Shown here: in pieces, positions 1 through 8,554 of the stretch
Position numbering within the stretch: the stretch's first letter is position 1
Layout of the letters: each line of letters opens with the position of its first letter
Assembly (NCBI RefSeq): GCF_000379105.1
Contig: NZ_KB900609.1
Span: forward strand, 6,512,105 to 6,576,104
DNA from: Methylobacterium sp. WSM2598
Lineage (GTDB): Bacteria; Pseudomonadota; Alphaproteobacteria; Rhizobiales; Beijerinckiaceae
Reading direction: 5' to 3'
Length of the DNA: 64,000 nucleotides
Program-made: the position numbers and the translations under genes
The notes under the pieces: generated by a model
The model's input: only the letters and a program-made list of their open reading frames with translations
Told to the model about the DNA's origin: nothing
Databases searched by the model: none

Positions 1-52
1 GATCATCCTCCAACTTCCTGAAATCGGACCGGAGTTGGCCATGGCGGCCTGA

Positions 53-340
53 CGGTCAACCCGCCGCCCTCACACGAAATTCCTGACAGTCCCGACGTGT
101 GACGATGGCACCCCGAACCTGATCACCCACGTCGAGACGACGACCGCCGCGGTCTCGGACGACGCGACGACCTCGACCATCCACGCGGCGCTCGCTGCAC
201 GGGGCCTGCTGCCCAGGACACACATCGCCGACACCGGCTTCGTGAACGCGGCGCTGTTCGTGGAGGCCCAGGAGCGCCACGGGATCGATCTGATCGGCCC
301 GACGCGGGGTGATCGGCAATGGCAGCGAGGCCGCCATCGC
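53..340 (+). pseudogene. IS1182-like transposase remnant
   Basis: An open frame after the stop at 50-52 reads a run typical of the middle of IS1182-type DDE transposases: TPNLITHVETT, then LPRTHIADTGFVNAALFVEA and GIDLIGPTRGDRQWQ. The similarity fades after about position 325, and there is no start codon or full catalytic core, so this is an internal scrap of an insertion sequence. It lies at the outer side of nodD, as expected for the edge of a mobile symbiosis region. Nothing else recognisable was found between 340 and 570. The family assignment is from remembered motif similarity. Confidence 0.6.
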
Positions 341-570
341 GGCGTGCTCGACGAGCCCGGCACGGGTTCGGCCGCACGCCTCCCTGGGCTACCGCCGGCC
401 CCGGAGGTGTTCGTGCCGGCCTTGACCGCTTGGCCGGCTGCGCTCGCCCGCCCGGCTCCGCCGGCCAAGCTACCCGCGGTGGACAGGCCCACGGTCCACT
501 AACATTCCACTCGGGCCACCCTGTGGGGGTTGATCACCCGTGATTCAGGTACGGGGTAGACTCTGAGCAA

Positions 571-1497
571 TCAGGCAGCGTTGCCCGGCGAGCCCACCCT
601 ACACGCTTCAAAGAAAAACACATCCCGCATCCAAATACTTGCCGGATCAGAATTATGCAGGGCCGGCCATTGAACGGACTCACAAAATTCAGGAAACGGA
701 AGTGGTAAATCGACGATGCGCAGAGGCAGGATATTTTCAAAATACCTGGCAAGGCTTAATGGTATCGTTCCAATCCGATCAGTTCCCAAAATCATATGCG
801 GTATCATAGTGAAACTCTGCACCACAATGTCTATATGTCTCTTTATTCCATGTTCCAGCAGGAACCATTCTTCCAGGGAAGGCTTTCGCTTGCGCCCGAA
901 TTTCGCTACGACGTGGCGCATCGACACGTAGCTATCAAATGTAAGCTGTCGCGATAGCTTGTCGTTCGCGCGGCAGCCTACACAAACAAGTGTGTCAGTG
1001 AAAAGAGACGCTCTTGGATGCGCATCCGACAGAAACAATTCTGGGCAGATTAGAAAATCGGCTTCGCCACGCCGAAGAAGTTCGTCAGGGTCATCGGCGA
1101 GCTCATGTAACTCGAAGCTGATGTCGGGTGCTTCCGTCGTAAGCCGCTCCATCACACGTCTAAAAAATACGACCGTCATGAAATCAGAAAGAGCGATTCT
1201 GAAACACCGCTCTGATTGGGATGGCTCAAAGGTATCTCGAGAAACAATTGCGAGCTGAATATGCAGCAAAGCTTCGCGGACTGGGGCGGAAAGTTCCTCC
1301 GCGCGTGGCGTTAAAACGAGTTTGCGGCCCCGCATGATAAATAGCTCATCTCGGAAATATGCGCGCAAACGCGCGACAGCCGCGCTCATTGCGGGCTGGC
1401 TTAGGTTGAGACTGCTTGCCGCGCGGGTGAGATTTCTCTCTTTCATCAAAGCGTCGAGCGCAACGAGAAGATTGAGATCGAGGCCCTTGAAGCGCAT
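571..1497 (-). CDS. nodD: NodD, LysR-family activator of nodulation genes
   Basis: LysR-type regulator of 308 aa, close to the usual NodD length. It opens with MRFKGLDLNLLVALDALM, and the helix-turn-helix follows (AASSLNLSQPAMSAAVARLR, about residues 26-45). The rest is an inducer-binding domain. NodD proteins bind nod boxes and switch on nod operons when plant flavonoids or related inducers are present. The gene is divergent from nodA, and the nod box begins only 11 bp upstream of its start, so NodD probably also represses or autoregulates itself. On its own strand the start is preceded by AGGAGG. Base composition is markedly AT-richer than the flanking chromosome, as for the nod genes that follow. 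Confidence 0.95.
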   Translation of the reverse strand: MRFKGLDLNLLVALDALMKERNLTRAASSLNLSQPAMSAAVARLRAYFRDELFIMRGRKLVLTPRAEELSAPVREALLHIQLAIVSRDTFEPSQSERCFRIALSDFMTVVFFRRVMERLTTEAPDISFELHELADDPDELLRRGEADFLICPELFLSDAHPRASLFTDTLVCVGCRANDKLSRQLTFDSYVSMRHVVAKFGRKRKPSLEEWFLLEHGIKRHIDIVVQSFTMIPHMILGTDRIGTIPLSLARYFENILPLRIVDLPLPFPEFCESVQWPALHNSDPASIWMRDVFFFEACRVGSPGNAA

Positions 1498-1507
1498 CTA
1501 CCCTCCT

Positions 1508-1556
1508 ATCCACCACCCAGATGCGTTACATCAAAACAATCGATTTTACAAATGTG
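1508..1556. promoter_or_regulatory. nod box (NodD binding site)
   Basis: Two LysR-type half-sites of the form ATC-N9-GAT are exact: ATC at 1508-1510 with GAT at 1520-1522, and ATC at 1530-1532 with GAT at 1542-1544. The second is followed by the TTTTAC-AAT block typical of nod boxes. It lies between divergent nodD and nodA and should drive nodABC, and probably nodIJ and nodH. No second nod box was seen elsewhere in the cluster. Confidence 0.93.
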
Positions 1557-1667
1557 CTGTGGTCCTAGCATACAGGGCGGTGCCAAACTTGCTGGGCATG
1601 CAGTCGTACCATGAAAATCAATCCAGATTTTTGCTCTATCTCCCGAACGGAGGAGCATCCGGGTCGT

Positions 1668-2255
1668 TTGCAGGTGCGATGGCGTCTGTGCTGGGAAAGT
1701 GAGTTGGATCTCGCTGACCACGCTGAACTCGCTGAATTCTTGCGGAACGCCTACAACCCGAGCGGCGCGTATAATGCCAAGCCATTTGAAGGCGGTCGCA
1801 GTTGGGCCGGTGCTAGACCAGAACTCCGTGCTATCGGCTACGACTCGAAGGGCGTCGCAGCCCACATAGCCGCACTACGCCGCTTCATCAAAATTGGGAT
1901 GGTTGATTTACTCGTCGTCGAACTGGGATTGTATGCAGTACGTTTGGATCTCCAGGGATTGCGAGTTAGTTATTCGATGCTCGAGCTGTATCCAGCTTTG
2001 AAAAACCTGGGTGTCCCTTTCGGGTTTGGCACAGTCCGGCCTGCGCTTCAGAAACACCTCACCAGGCTGCTCGGTAAGGCCGGTTTGGCGGCCACTGTGT
2101 CCGGGGTTCGCGTCCGTTCCACTCTCCGAGACATGAGCCTCGACATGCCACCGACGAGAGTCGAGGACCTTCTGATCCTAATTTTCCCCATTCAACTGCC
2201 GGTCAGTCATTGGCCGCCAGGTACACTAATTGATCGCAATGGACCAGAACTATGA
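1668..2255 (+). CDS. nodA: NodA, Nod-factor N-acyltransferase
   Basis: Transfers a fatty acyl chain to the free amino group on the non-reducing end of the chito-oligosaccharide, the step after NodB. Diagnostic stretches include AKPFEGGRSWAGARPELRAI, FIKIGMVDLLVVELGLY and the C-terminus GTLIDRNGPEL. The first ATG in frame (1611) would give 214 aa with an 18-19 residue extension not normally found in NodA. The TTG at 1668 gives 195 aa starting at the QVRWRLCWE block where the family normally starts, and has GGAGGAG 12 nt upstream, so TTG is preferred. The stop overlaps the nodB start (ATGA), implying translational coupling. Confidence 0.93.
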   Translation: MQVRWRLCWESELDLADHAELAEFLRNAYNPSGAYNAKPFEGGRSWAGARPELRAIGYDSKGVAAHIAALRRFIKIGMVDLLVVELGLYAVRLDLQGLRVSYSMLELYPALKNLGVPFGFGTVRPALQKHLTRLLGKAGLAATVSGVRVRSTLRDMSLDMPPTRVEDLLILIFPIQLPVSHWPPGTLIDRNGPEL

Positions 2256-2902
2256 AGAAATTTAATTGTATATCCGAGGTGTCCACCCGATGGGGTCGAA
2301 GCGGAGACCGTTCCAGCGTATATTTGACCTTCGACGACGGCCCTAATCCACATTGCACTCCCGGTATTCTCGATGTGCTGGCGGAATACGGCGTGCCGGC
2401 AACGTTCTGTGTCATTGGCGCGTACGCGGCAAGGGAGCCGCTGCTAATCCGGCGCATGATCTCAGATGGGCATGAGGTGGCAAACCACACCATGACTCAC
2501 CCGGATTTTTCGATATGCGATCCGAATACGGTTGAGCAGGAGATTTTGCAGGCAAATAGAGCGATCCGCATGGCCTGTCCACAGTGTACGTTGCGGCATG
2601 TGCGCGCGCCGTACGGAAAATGGACAACGGAAGTAATCAGTATTGCGTCCAGAGCTGGACTTGCGGCTCTCCACTGGTCTGTGGATCCCCGAGATTGGTC
2701 GCGCCCCGGTGTTAATGCGATTATAGACAGCGTGCTAAACTCAGTTCGTCCAGGTGCAATCGTGCTCCTGCACGACGGTAGTCCTCCCGGCGACGCAGCT
2801 CCGTGCACTCATGTCGGCCCGCGAGAGCAGACCGTCATCGCACTTTCTCGTCTCATTCCGGAGTTGCATAACCATGGGTTCAAAATTTGCCTTCTTCCCT
2901 AA
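2252..2902 (+). CDS. nodB: NodB, chito-oligosaccharide deacetylase
   Basis: Removes the N-acetyl group from the non-reducing terminal sugar of the NodC product, giving the amine that NodA acylates. It is a carbohydrate esterase family 4 (polysaccharide deacetylase) protein of 216 aa, the normal NodB length. Motif 1 is TFDDGP (residues 26-31, catalytic and metal-binding Asp) and motif 2 is NHTMTH (His79 and His83, metal ligands); RAPYGKW and LLHDG follow as later CE4 motifs. The gene begins inside the last codons of nodA and is followed by nodC after 24 bp. Confidence 0.95.
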   Translation: MKKFNCISEVSTRWGRSGDRSSVYLTFDDGPNPHCTPGILDVLAEYGVPATFCVIGAYAAREPLLIRRMISDGHEVANHTMTHPDFSICDPNTVEQEILQANRAIRMACPQCTLRHVRAPYGKWTTEVISIASRAGLAALHWSVDPRDWSRPGVNAIIDSVLNSVRPGAIVLLHDGSPPGDAAPCTHVGPREQTVIALSRLIPELHNHGFKICLLP

Positions 2903-2926
2903 GATCACTAAACTGGCAGATGCAAG

Positions 2927-4174
2927 ATGGATAAATTTGCGGCAACCAGCATCGGCGCTGTATCACTATACGCGCTACTCTCGGCGTTCTACAAAGGCGT
3001 GCAGACCTTTTATTCTGATCCCGCAACTATTCCGCCAGCGAAAAGGAGTGCTTTCGTCGGTTCGGGTATCATGCCAAGCGTAGATGTCATTGTCCCCTGC
3101 TTTAATGAAGATCCGTGTACGCTTTTTGAGTGTCTTTCTTCAATTGCAAGTCAGGAATACAGTGGAAAACTGCAGATATACGTGGTTGATGATGGCTCAG
3201 ACAACCGCGGCTCATTGGCACAAGTGCACGATGTTTTTGCACACGATCCGAGGTTCGTGTTCATTAATTTGGAAGATAATGTTGGGAAGCGCAAAGCCCA
3301 GATTTCGGCGATACGCCGGTCCACGGGAGACTTGGTGCTCAACATCGACTCCGATACGACCGCGGATAGCGATGTGGTAGCAAAGCTCGCACTGAGAATG
3401 CGAGATCCATCTGTAGGTGCGGTAATGGGCCAGTTAACAGCTAGCAACCGCCGGAAAACATGGTTGACTCGGTTGATTGATATGGAATACTGGCTGGCCT
3501 GTAATGAGGAACGAGCGGCACAAGGTCGATTCGGTGCCGTTATGTGCTGCTGCGGTCCTTGTGCGATGTACCGCCGGTCCGCGCTGCTTCTGTTGATAGA
3601 CCGGTACGAGACACAAGTTTTTCGCGGTAGAATAAGCAATTTTGGTGAGGATCGGCATCTCACGATACTGATGCTAGAAGCAGGATTTCGAACCGAGTAC
3701 GTACCAGATGCCTGTGTAGCAACTGTCGTCCCGGATAGACTTAGTTCGTATCTGCGCCAGCAGCTGCGATGGGCGCGTAGTACTTACCGTGACACGCTGC
3801 TCGCGCTATATATTCTTCCCAGACTGGACGGCTATCTGACCCTGGATGTGATTGGGCAGAACATAGGGCTTCTATTGCTCACTGTTTCGTTGATCGCGGG
3901 AATAGCACAGGTGTTTTCGACGGCCTCCGTCCCGTGGTGGCCGAGTTTAATGATCGTCTTAATGACAATAATTCGCTGCTGCGTAGCATCTGTCCGTGCT
4001 CGCCAACTTCGATTTCTCGGCTTCTTGTTTCACATGCCAATAAACATCTTTTTACTGATACCGCTGAAGATTTATGCATTATTTACAATCAGTAATAGCA
4101 ATTGGTTGTCCCGCGGCTCTCCATACGACGGGCAGAAAAGCGTTTACATAAAATCCGTGACAGTAAGCACATAG
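2927..4174 (+). CDS. nodC: NodC, chitin-oligosaccharide synthase
   Basis: Processive family-2 glycosyltransferase of the inner membrane that polymerises N-acetylglucosamine into the Nod-factor backbone. It has an N-terminal membrane segment (about residues 8-24) and the nucleotide-sugar fold entry SVDVIVPCFNED (51-62). VVDDGSDN (86-93), the DSD motif at 141-143, GEDR (240-243) and the processivity motif QQLRW (278-282) follow. Hydrophobic segments occupy about 305-400. At 415 aa it is slightly shorter than many rhizobial NodC proteins but all catalytic motifs are intact. It is third in the nodABC unit. Confidence 0.95.
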   Translation: MDKFAATSIGAVSLYALLSAFYKGVQTFYSDPATIPPAKRSAFVGSGIMPSVDVIVPCFNEDPCTLFECLSSIASQEYSGKLQIYVVDDGSDNRGSLAQVHDVFAHDPRFVFINLEDNVGKRKAQISAIRRSTGDLVLNIDSDTTADSDVVAKLALRMRDPSVGAVMGQLTASNRRKTWLTRLIDMEYWLACNEERAAQGRFGAVMCCCGPCAMYRRSALLLLIDRYETQVFRGRISNFGEDRHLTILMLEAGFRTEYVPDACVATVVPDRLSSYLRQQLRWARSTYRDTLLALYILPRLDGYLTLDVIGQNIGLLLLTVSLIAGIAQVFSTASVPWWPSLMIVLMTIIRCCVASVRARQLRFLGFLFHMPINIFLLIPLKIYALFTISNSNWLSRGSPYDGQKSVYIKSVTVST

Positions 4175-4524
4175 CAGCATCAGATACATTCATATCTGGC
4201 ACCGTTCCAGCGCTCTTTCGCACGGCGGGTCTGACTTATATTGCCTTCTTTATGGTAGCCCTTCGTTGCAGACTGCGGTTGCGAAAGGGGGCGTGCGTAG
4301 CGGAAGTGTTTGACGCCGCAGCAAGTGGCTCCGGTGTACTGCACCAGATTGCCCATTTTCTGGTTAAGTATCTAGGTTGAAGCCCAGATTCTATGTTCCA
4401 GTAATAGAAGCGCGTAACGATCACCGCCCTCACTGAACCGGCTGGTGAATAATGTCGTTCGGATGCTTATTACACCCGCCAGTGATTACCGTGCAATGCC
4501 GCCTGAGAGAGGATGTGTGATTTA
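4175..4524. other. Low-GC gap between nodC and nodI, no gene recognised
   Basis: About 350 bp in the same AT-richer composition as the nod genes. An open frame at 4102-4380 overlaps the end of nodC and reads through part of the gap, but nothing in it is recognisable as NodS, NodU or another nodulation protein. No nod box or strong terminator was seen. In many rhizobia nodS and/or nodU sit at this position, so the gap may be the scar of a deletion; this is inference. Confidence 0.5.
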
Positions 4525-5439
4525 ATGCCCATAACAGCAATAAATCTTGAAGGTGTGAGGAAGTCATACGGCAAAAATGTCGTTGTCGATGACTTGTCCT
4601 TCGTCGTTACACCCGGAGAATGCTTCGGATTATTAGGGCCTAACGGTGCGGGCAAGAGCACTGTCACGCGCATGATCCTGGGCATAGCGCCGCTAGACTC
4701 GGGTAGTATCAATGTGTTCGGCGAGCCCGTGCCGGCGCGCGTTCGCTTGGCGCGATCCCGCATTGGCGTAGTCACACAGTTCGACAATCTCGACAGCGAG
4801 TTTACAGTGCGCGAGGGCCTTATCGTGTTCGGGCGTTACTTCGGCATGAGTGCTCGCGACATTAAAGCGGTTACGCCGTCGCTCCTAGAGTTTGCCCGTC
4901 TTGAGGACAAGGTGGATGCGCGCATCGCGACGTTGTCCGGAGGCATGAGAAGGCGCCTGTCCCTGGCGCGTGCTTTGATCAATAATCCTGAGATGCTCGT
5001 GATGGATGAACCGACAACCGGTCTCGACCCGCACGCGCGCCACCTAATCTGGGAACGTCTTCGCTCACTTCTAGCTAAAGGAAAGACGATCTTAATGACT
5101 ACCCATTTCATGGAGGAGGCCGAGCGACTGTGTGACCGGGTGTGTGTTCTCGACGATGGACGCAGAATTGCAGAAGGTCGGCCCCGCGTACTCATCCAGG
5201 AGCAGATCGGTTGCAATGTAGTCGAGGTCTATGGTGGTAATCCGCGTGAACTACGTGCGATAATTGGACCATACGCGCGGCACATCGAAGCTAGCGGCGA
5301 GACTCTCTATTGCTACACGCCACATCCAGAGCAGGTTTGCCTCCAGCTTCTTGGGCGCTCGGGCTTACGCCTTCTACAGCGTCCTCCGAACCTCGAGGAT
5401 GTTTTTTTGCGGCTAACTGGTCACGAGATGGAGAGATGA
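4525..5439 (+). CDS. nodI: NodI, Nod-factor exporter ATPase
   Basis: ATP-binding subunit of the NodIJ ABC exporter that helps secrete lipochitooligosaccharides. It has Walker A (GLLGPNGAGKST), the ABC signature LSGGMRRR, Walker B (LVMDEPTTGLDP) and the H-loop region MTTHFMEEAERL. The frame is open from ATG 4513, but ATG 4525 (MPITAINLEGVRKSY) fits the family start better and has the purine-rich GAGAGAGGA about 11 nt upstream; it gives 304 aa. nodJ starts 3 bp after the stop, the usual NodI-NodJ arrangement. Confidence 0.93.
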   Translation: MPITAINLEGVRKSYGKNVVVDDLSFVVTPGECFGLLGPNGAGKSTVTRMILGIAPLDSGSINVFGEPVPARVRLARSRIGVVTQFDNLDSEFTVREGLIVFGRYFGMSARDIKAVTPSLLEFARLEDKVDARIATLSGGMRRRLSLARALINNPEMLVMDEPTTGLDPHARHLIWERLRSLLAKGKTILMTTHFMEEAERLCDRVCVLDDGRRIAEGRPRVLIQEQIGCNVVEVYGGNPRELRAIIGPYARHIEASGETLYCYTPHPEQVCLQLLGRSGLRLLQRPPNLEDVFLRLTGHEMER

Positions 5440-5442
5440 GCG

Positions 5443-6231
5443 ATGACGGGAGATTTTGCAGCGGCTCTTCCCGCCAATGCGTGGAACTGGCTAGCGGTGT
5501 GGCTCCGCAACTATCAAGCCTGGAAGAAAATTGCACCTGCATCAATTCTTGGTAATCTCGCCGATCCAACGATTTACCTGGTTGGTCTTGGATTCGGCGT
5601 CGGACTGATGATCGATCAAGTTGAGGGAAGTCCGTATATCGCCTTTCTTGCTGCAGGTATGGTCGCGACTGCCGCGATGACCTCGGCGACTTTCGAAATA
5701 ATCCACGCGGCTTTCGCACGCATGCACGCCCAGCGCACTTGGGAAGCAATTCTGTATACACAACTCACGCTTGGCGATGTTATTCTCGGGGAACTAGCGT
5801 GGGCAGCGACAAGGGCTTTTCTAGCGGGGTCCGGAATCATCATCATCGCGGGCGTGCTTGGCTACGCCGCTTGGCCGTCCGCATTTTATGCGCTGCCCGT
5901 CATTGCGCTCACTGGTCTTGCCTTCGCAAGCTTAGCTATGCTTGTTGCTGCTTTGGCGCGCAGTTACGATCATTTTGTATTTTATCAGACCCTTTTTATC
6001 ACACCCATGTTGTTTTTGTGTGGCGCAGTATTCCCCGTCAATCAGTTGCCGAGCGAGCTTAAAAATTTAACCTCGGTCTTGCCATTGGTCCATTCGATCG
6101 AGCTCATTCGCCCAGTGATGCTCGGACGGTCGACCAGCGGTGTCGGCGTGCATATTTTCGTGCTTTGCGCGTACGCGATACTGCCATTTTTCTTTGCGAC
6201 AGCAATGCTTCGCCGGTGTCTCCTACGGTGA
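5443..6231 (+). CDS. nodJ: NodJ, Nod-factor exporter permease
   Basis: ABC-2 type integral membrane subunit partnering NodI. The protein has 262 aa, the normal NodJ length, with about six hydrophobic segments. One lies around residues 60-85 (YIAFLAAGMVATAAMTS), others near 110-135 and 145-170, and the family-typical run is YQTLFITPMLFLCGAVFPV (about 180-200). It directly follows nodI with a 3-bp spacer, and nodH begins 42 bp further on, so all are probably co-transcribed from the nod box. Confidence 0.93.
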   Translation: MTGDFAAALPANAWNWLAVWLRNYQAWKKIAPASILGNLADPTIYLVGLGFGVGLMIDQVEGSPYIAFLAAGMVATAAMTSATFEIIHAAFARMHAQRTWEAILYTQLTLGDVILGELAWAATRAFLAGSGIIIIAGVLGYAAWPSAFYALPVIALTGLAFASLAMLVAALARSYDHFVFYQTLFITPMLFLCGAVFPVNQLPSELKNLTSVLPLVHSIELIRPVMLGRSTSGVGVHIFVLCAYAILPFFFATAMLRRCLLR

Positions 6232-6273
6232 CACCGGTTCGGCAAAATAGCCGTAACTTAGGCCTGCAATCGT

Positions 6274-7050
6274 ATGTGTAGTCTAATGGTGCTACCAATG
6301 GACAGCCAGATGTCTTCGCATCATCCCTTCGTTATACTGGCAATGCCGAGAGTGGGTACACACTTTCTCGAGGAATTGCTTAACGAACATCCCAACGTCT
6401 ACAGCAGAGGCGAGCTTTTAAATCAGTATGAAGGCAATTGGCCCGACAAAAGTCGGTTGTTACTTAGCGATCGAGGGCTCCTCGAGGTTGCGTACCTGCA
6501 ATATACCGCAAAATCTGTCAAGGCAGAAGTGACGCACGTTGGCTGCAAGATCAACGAACCTCAATTTCGCGACCGTCCCGGCATATTTGACGAGCTTGTT
6601 GCGTGGCCTGGTCTTAAAGTCATTCTTATGGTTCGCGTTAATGTCTTGGAGTCGCTTCGCTCGCTTGTCCAGGCAAGACAATCTGGCCGTTGGCTGAAGT
6701 TTAGCTCCGACGGCGGAGGCGCGCTGCCGCCGCGTGTCCGGCTATCGACAGCTGACTGTGAGGCATACTTCAGGCTTTCTGATTGTTTTAACGCGCGAGT
6801 TGTACATTCCTTTGGGTCTGGTGCTGTTATGGTGGTTCGTTATGAAGATGTCACTCGCGATCGGAACGCTTGCGTGAATTCAGTTTGGAGCTTTTTGGGA
6901 GTTCGACCGCATCAGCCTTCTGGTTTGACCGATCTTCAACGCCAGGAGATGCGGCCTTTGATAGAAACGGTCCAAAATTTCGATGAATTGAGGCGCTACT
7001 TCTCCGGCGGCCCTTACCAGAAATTTTTTCAATCGAGAGATACACGCTGA
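6274..7050 (+). CDS. nodH: NodH, Nod-factor sulfotransferase
   Basis: Transfers sulfate from PAPS to the reducing-end sugar of the Nod factor, a major host-range determinant. The N-terminal block PFVILAMPRVGTHFLEELLN carries the 5'-phosphosulfate loop of NodH-type enzymes; GELLNQYEGNWPDKSRLL and the 3'-phosphate region VILMVRVNVLESLRSLVQAR follow. In-frame ATG codons at 6274, 6286, 6298 and 6310 are all possible because none has a strong ribosome site; the conserved block begins a few residues after the last. No nodPQ is present, so PAPS must come from sulfate-activation genes elsewhere. The presence of nodH predicts a sulfated signal. Confidence 0.92.
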   Translation: MCSLMVLPMDSQMSSHHPFVILAMPRVGTHFLEELLNEHPNVYSRGELLNQYEGNWPDKSRLLLSDRGLLEVAYLQYTAKSVKAEVTHVGCKINEPQFRDRPGIFDELVAWPGLKVILMVRVNVLESLRSLVQARQSGRWLKFSSDGGGALPPRVRLSTADCEAYFRLSDCFNARVVHSFGSGAVMVVRYEDVTRDRNACVNSVWSFLGVRPHQPSGLTDLQRQEMRPLIETVQNFDELRRYFSGGPYQKFFQSRDTR

Positions 7051-7310
7051 CATTAAAAGCTGCTTTTATCCGCGGCTGAGTTTTTGGTAGGGCTGCGGAT
7101 GTGGTGTGAGCTGAGACTAACACGTGATCCATTCGGAGAACCGCGATTGGTCGGCGTGAGCATTGTAGAAGCCGGTAACGACAATGCATACGCTATGTTC
7201 ATATAGCCGCAATGCCGCGCAGCGCGCTGGTCGAGCTGCCGAGCAGCACCACCGGCGGCGCGGCGTTGGGCCATGCGTAGTCTGGTAGCTGCCGACCGGG
7301 GTACCCTGTC
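7051..7310. other. Junction between AT-richer nod cluster and GC-rich chromosome
   Basis: The sequence after nodH begins with a short inverted repeat (TAAAAGC/GCTTTTA at about 7053-7067) that might act as a weak terminator. Base composition changes abruptly at about 7200-7210, from nod-like to the GC-rich composition of the rest of the window. No tRNA, integrase or clear IS end is visible here, so the edge is probably a rearranged rather than a clean integration boundary. Confidence 0.5.
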
Positions 7311-8507
7311 ATGTGTCGCCGCAGCCGCCTCGCTTGGCTACTCGCCGTCATGTGCCTGGTGCCGGCGGCGACGGGCCATCGTACGTTAGAGACCGAGGTA
7401 CCCGTGCCCCCCGTCACCGTGGTGGTGGCGGCCGAGCGCGAGATCGTCGAGCGCACGGTGGTCACCGGCACCCTGGTCCCGCGCGACGAGATCATGGTCT
7501 CGCCCGAGATCGAGGGCTGCCGGATCACCGAACTCCTGGTCGAGGAGGGGGACCGGGTCGCCAGGGGCGCGGTGCTCGCCCGCCTGTCCCGGGAGATGAT
7601 CGACACCCAGCTCGCCCAGAACGCCGCCGCCGTCACCCGGGCCGAGGCCGCCGTGGAGCAGGCCCGCAGCACCATCGTGCAGGCCGAGGCGGCGCAGGTC
7701 GAGGCGGCCCTGGCGCTGGAGCGCACCCGGACCCTGATCCGGACCGGCAACGCGACCGAGGTGCAGATGGAGCAGCGCACCTCGGCGGCGCGCTCGGCGG
7801 AGGGGCGGCTCGCCGCGGCCCGCAACGGGCTCTCGATCGCCGAGGCCGACCTCCTGCAGGCCCGGGCCCAGCGCAAGGAACTCGACCTCAAGCTCGCCCG
7901 CACGGAGATCCGCGCGCCCGAGGGCGGCATCGTCAGCCGCCGCACCGCCCGGATCGGCGCCACCGCGAGCGCGACCGCCGAGCCGCTGTTCCGGCTGATC
8001 GCCCGCGGCGAGATCGAACTCGAGGGCGAGGTGACCGAGACCGGCATGCCGCGGCTCAAGCCCGGCGCGCCCGCCCAGCTCGACCTCGACACGCCGGACG
8101 GGTCCGTCGGCGTGCCGGGCCGCGTGCGCGCGGTCTATCCGGAGATCGACCGCGCGACCCGCCTCGGCAAGGTGCGCGTGCGCCTCGATCCCGATCCGCG
8201 CCTGCGCATCGGCGCCTTCGCCCGCGGCAGCGTCGAGGTGGCGCGCCGCACCGGCGTCGCGGTGCCGGTCGCCTCGGTGGTCTACGGCAATGGCGGCGCG
8301 ACCGTCCTCGTCGTGGCGGGCGACCGGGTCGAGGCGCGCCGGGTCCGCACCGGCCTCTCGGCGGCGGGCTTCATCGAGATCCGCGACGGGGTGCGGGCCG
8401 GCGACGCCGTCGTGGCCCGGGCCGGCAGCTTCCTGCGCGACGGGGACCGGGTCCGCCCGGTCTTTCCCGCCCAGCAGGTCAGCGCCGACGCCCTCCCGCG
8501 CCCCTGA
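7311..8507 (+). CDS. RND efflux periplasmic adaptor (HlyD/MFP family)
   Basis: Membrane-fusion protein of 398 aa that would link the RND pump that follows to an outer-membrane channel. It has an N-terminal hydrophobic signal, the lipoyl half-motif region VVTGTLVPRDEIMVSPEIEG, an alpha-helical hairpin rich in Ala/Glu (about 105-200), the second lipoyl half RAPEGGIVSRRTARIGATAS, and a beta-barrel and membrane-proximal domain. No outer-membrane channel gene is linked. The start lies just inside the GC-rich side of the nod-island junction and lacks a convincing ribosome site, so the first residues may have been altered. The substrate is unknown. Confidence 0.88.
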   Translation: MCRRSRLAWLLAVMCLVPAATGHRTLETEVPVPPVTVVVAAEREIVERTVVTGTLVPRDEIMVSPEIEGCRITELLVEEGDRVARGAVLARLSREMIDTQLAQNAAAVTRAEAAVEQARSTIVQAEAAQVEAALALERTRTLIRTGNATEVQMEQRTSAARSAEGRLAAARNGLSIAEADLLQARAQRKELDLKLARTEIRAPEGGIVSRRTARIGATASATAEPLFRLIARGEIELEGEVTETGMPRLKPGAPAQLDLDTPDGSVGVPGRVRAVYPEIDRATRLGKVRVRLDPDPRLRIGAFARGSVEVARRTGVAVPVASVVYGNGGATVLVVAGDRVEARRVRTGLSAAGFIEIRDGVRAGDAVVARAGSFLRDGDRVRPVFPAQQVSADALPRP

Positions 8508-8554
8508 TCCACGGCGCCGACGGCGCCCGCCCCCGCCGCCGAAGGACCGACCCG

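Noticed and set aside
4102..4380. 92-codon frame overlapping the nodC end
   Set aside because: No ribosome site, no similarity, and it lies largely within nodC or in non-coding gap sequence.
7313..8554. N-terminal extension of the RND pump reading frame
   Set aside because: The extra 414 codons lie in a different frame from, and over, the adaptor gene; the pump motif RKPIPSIVLFLVL follows ATG 8555 directly.
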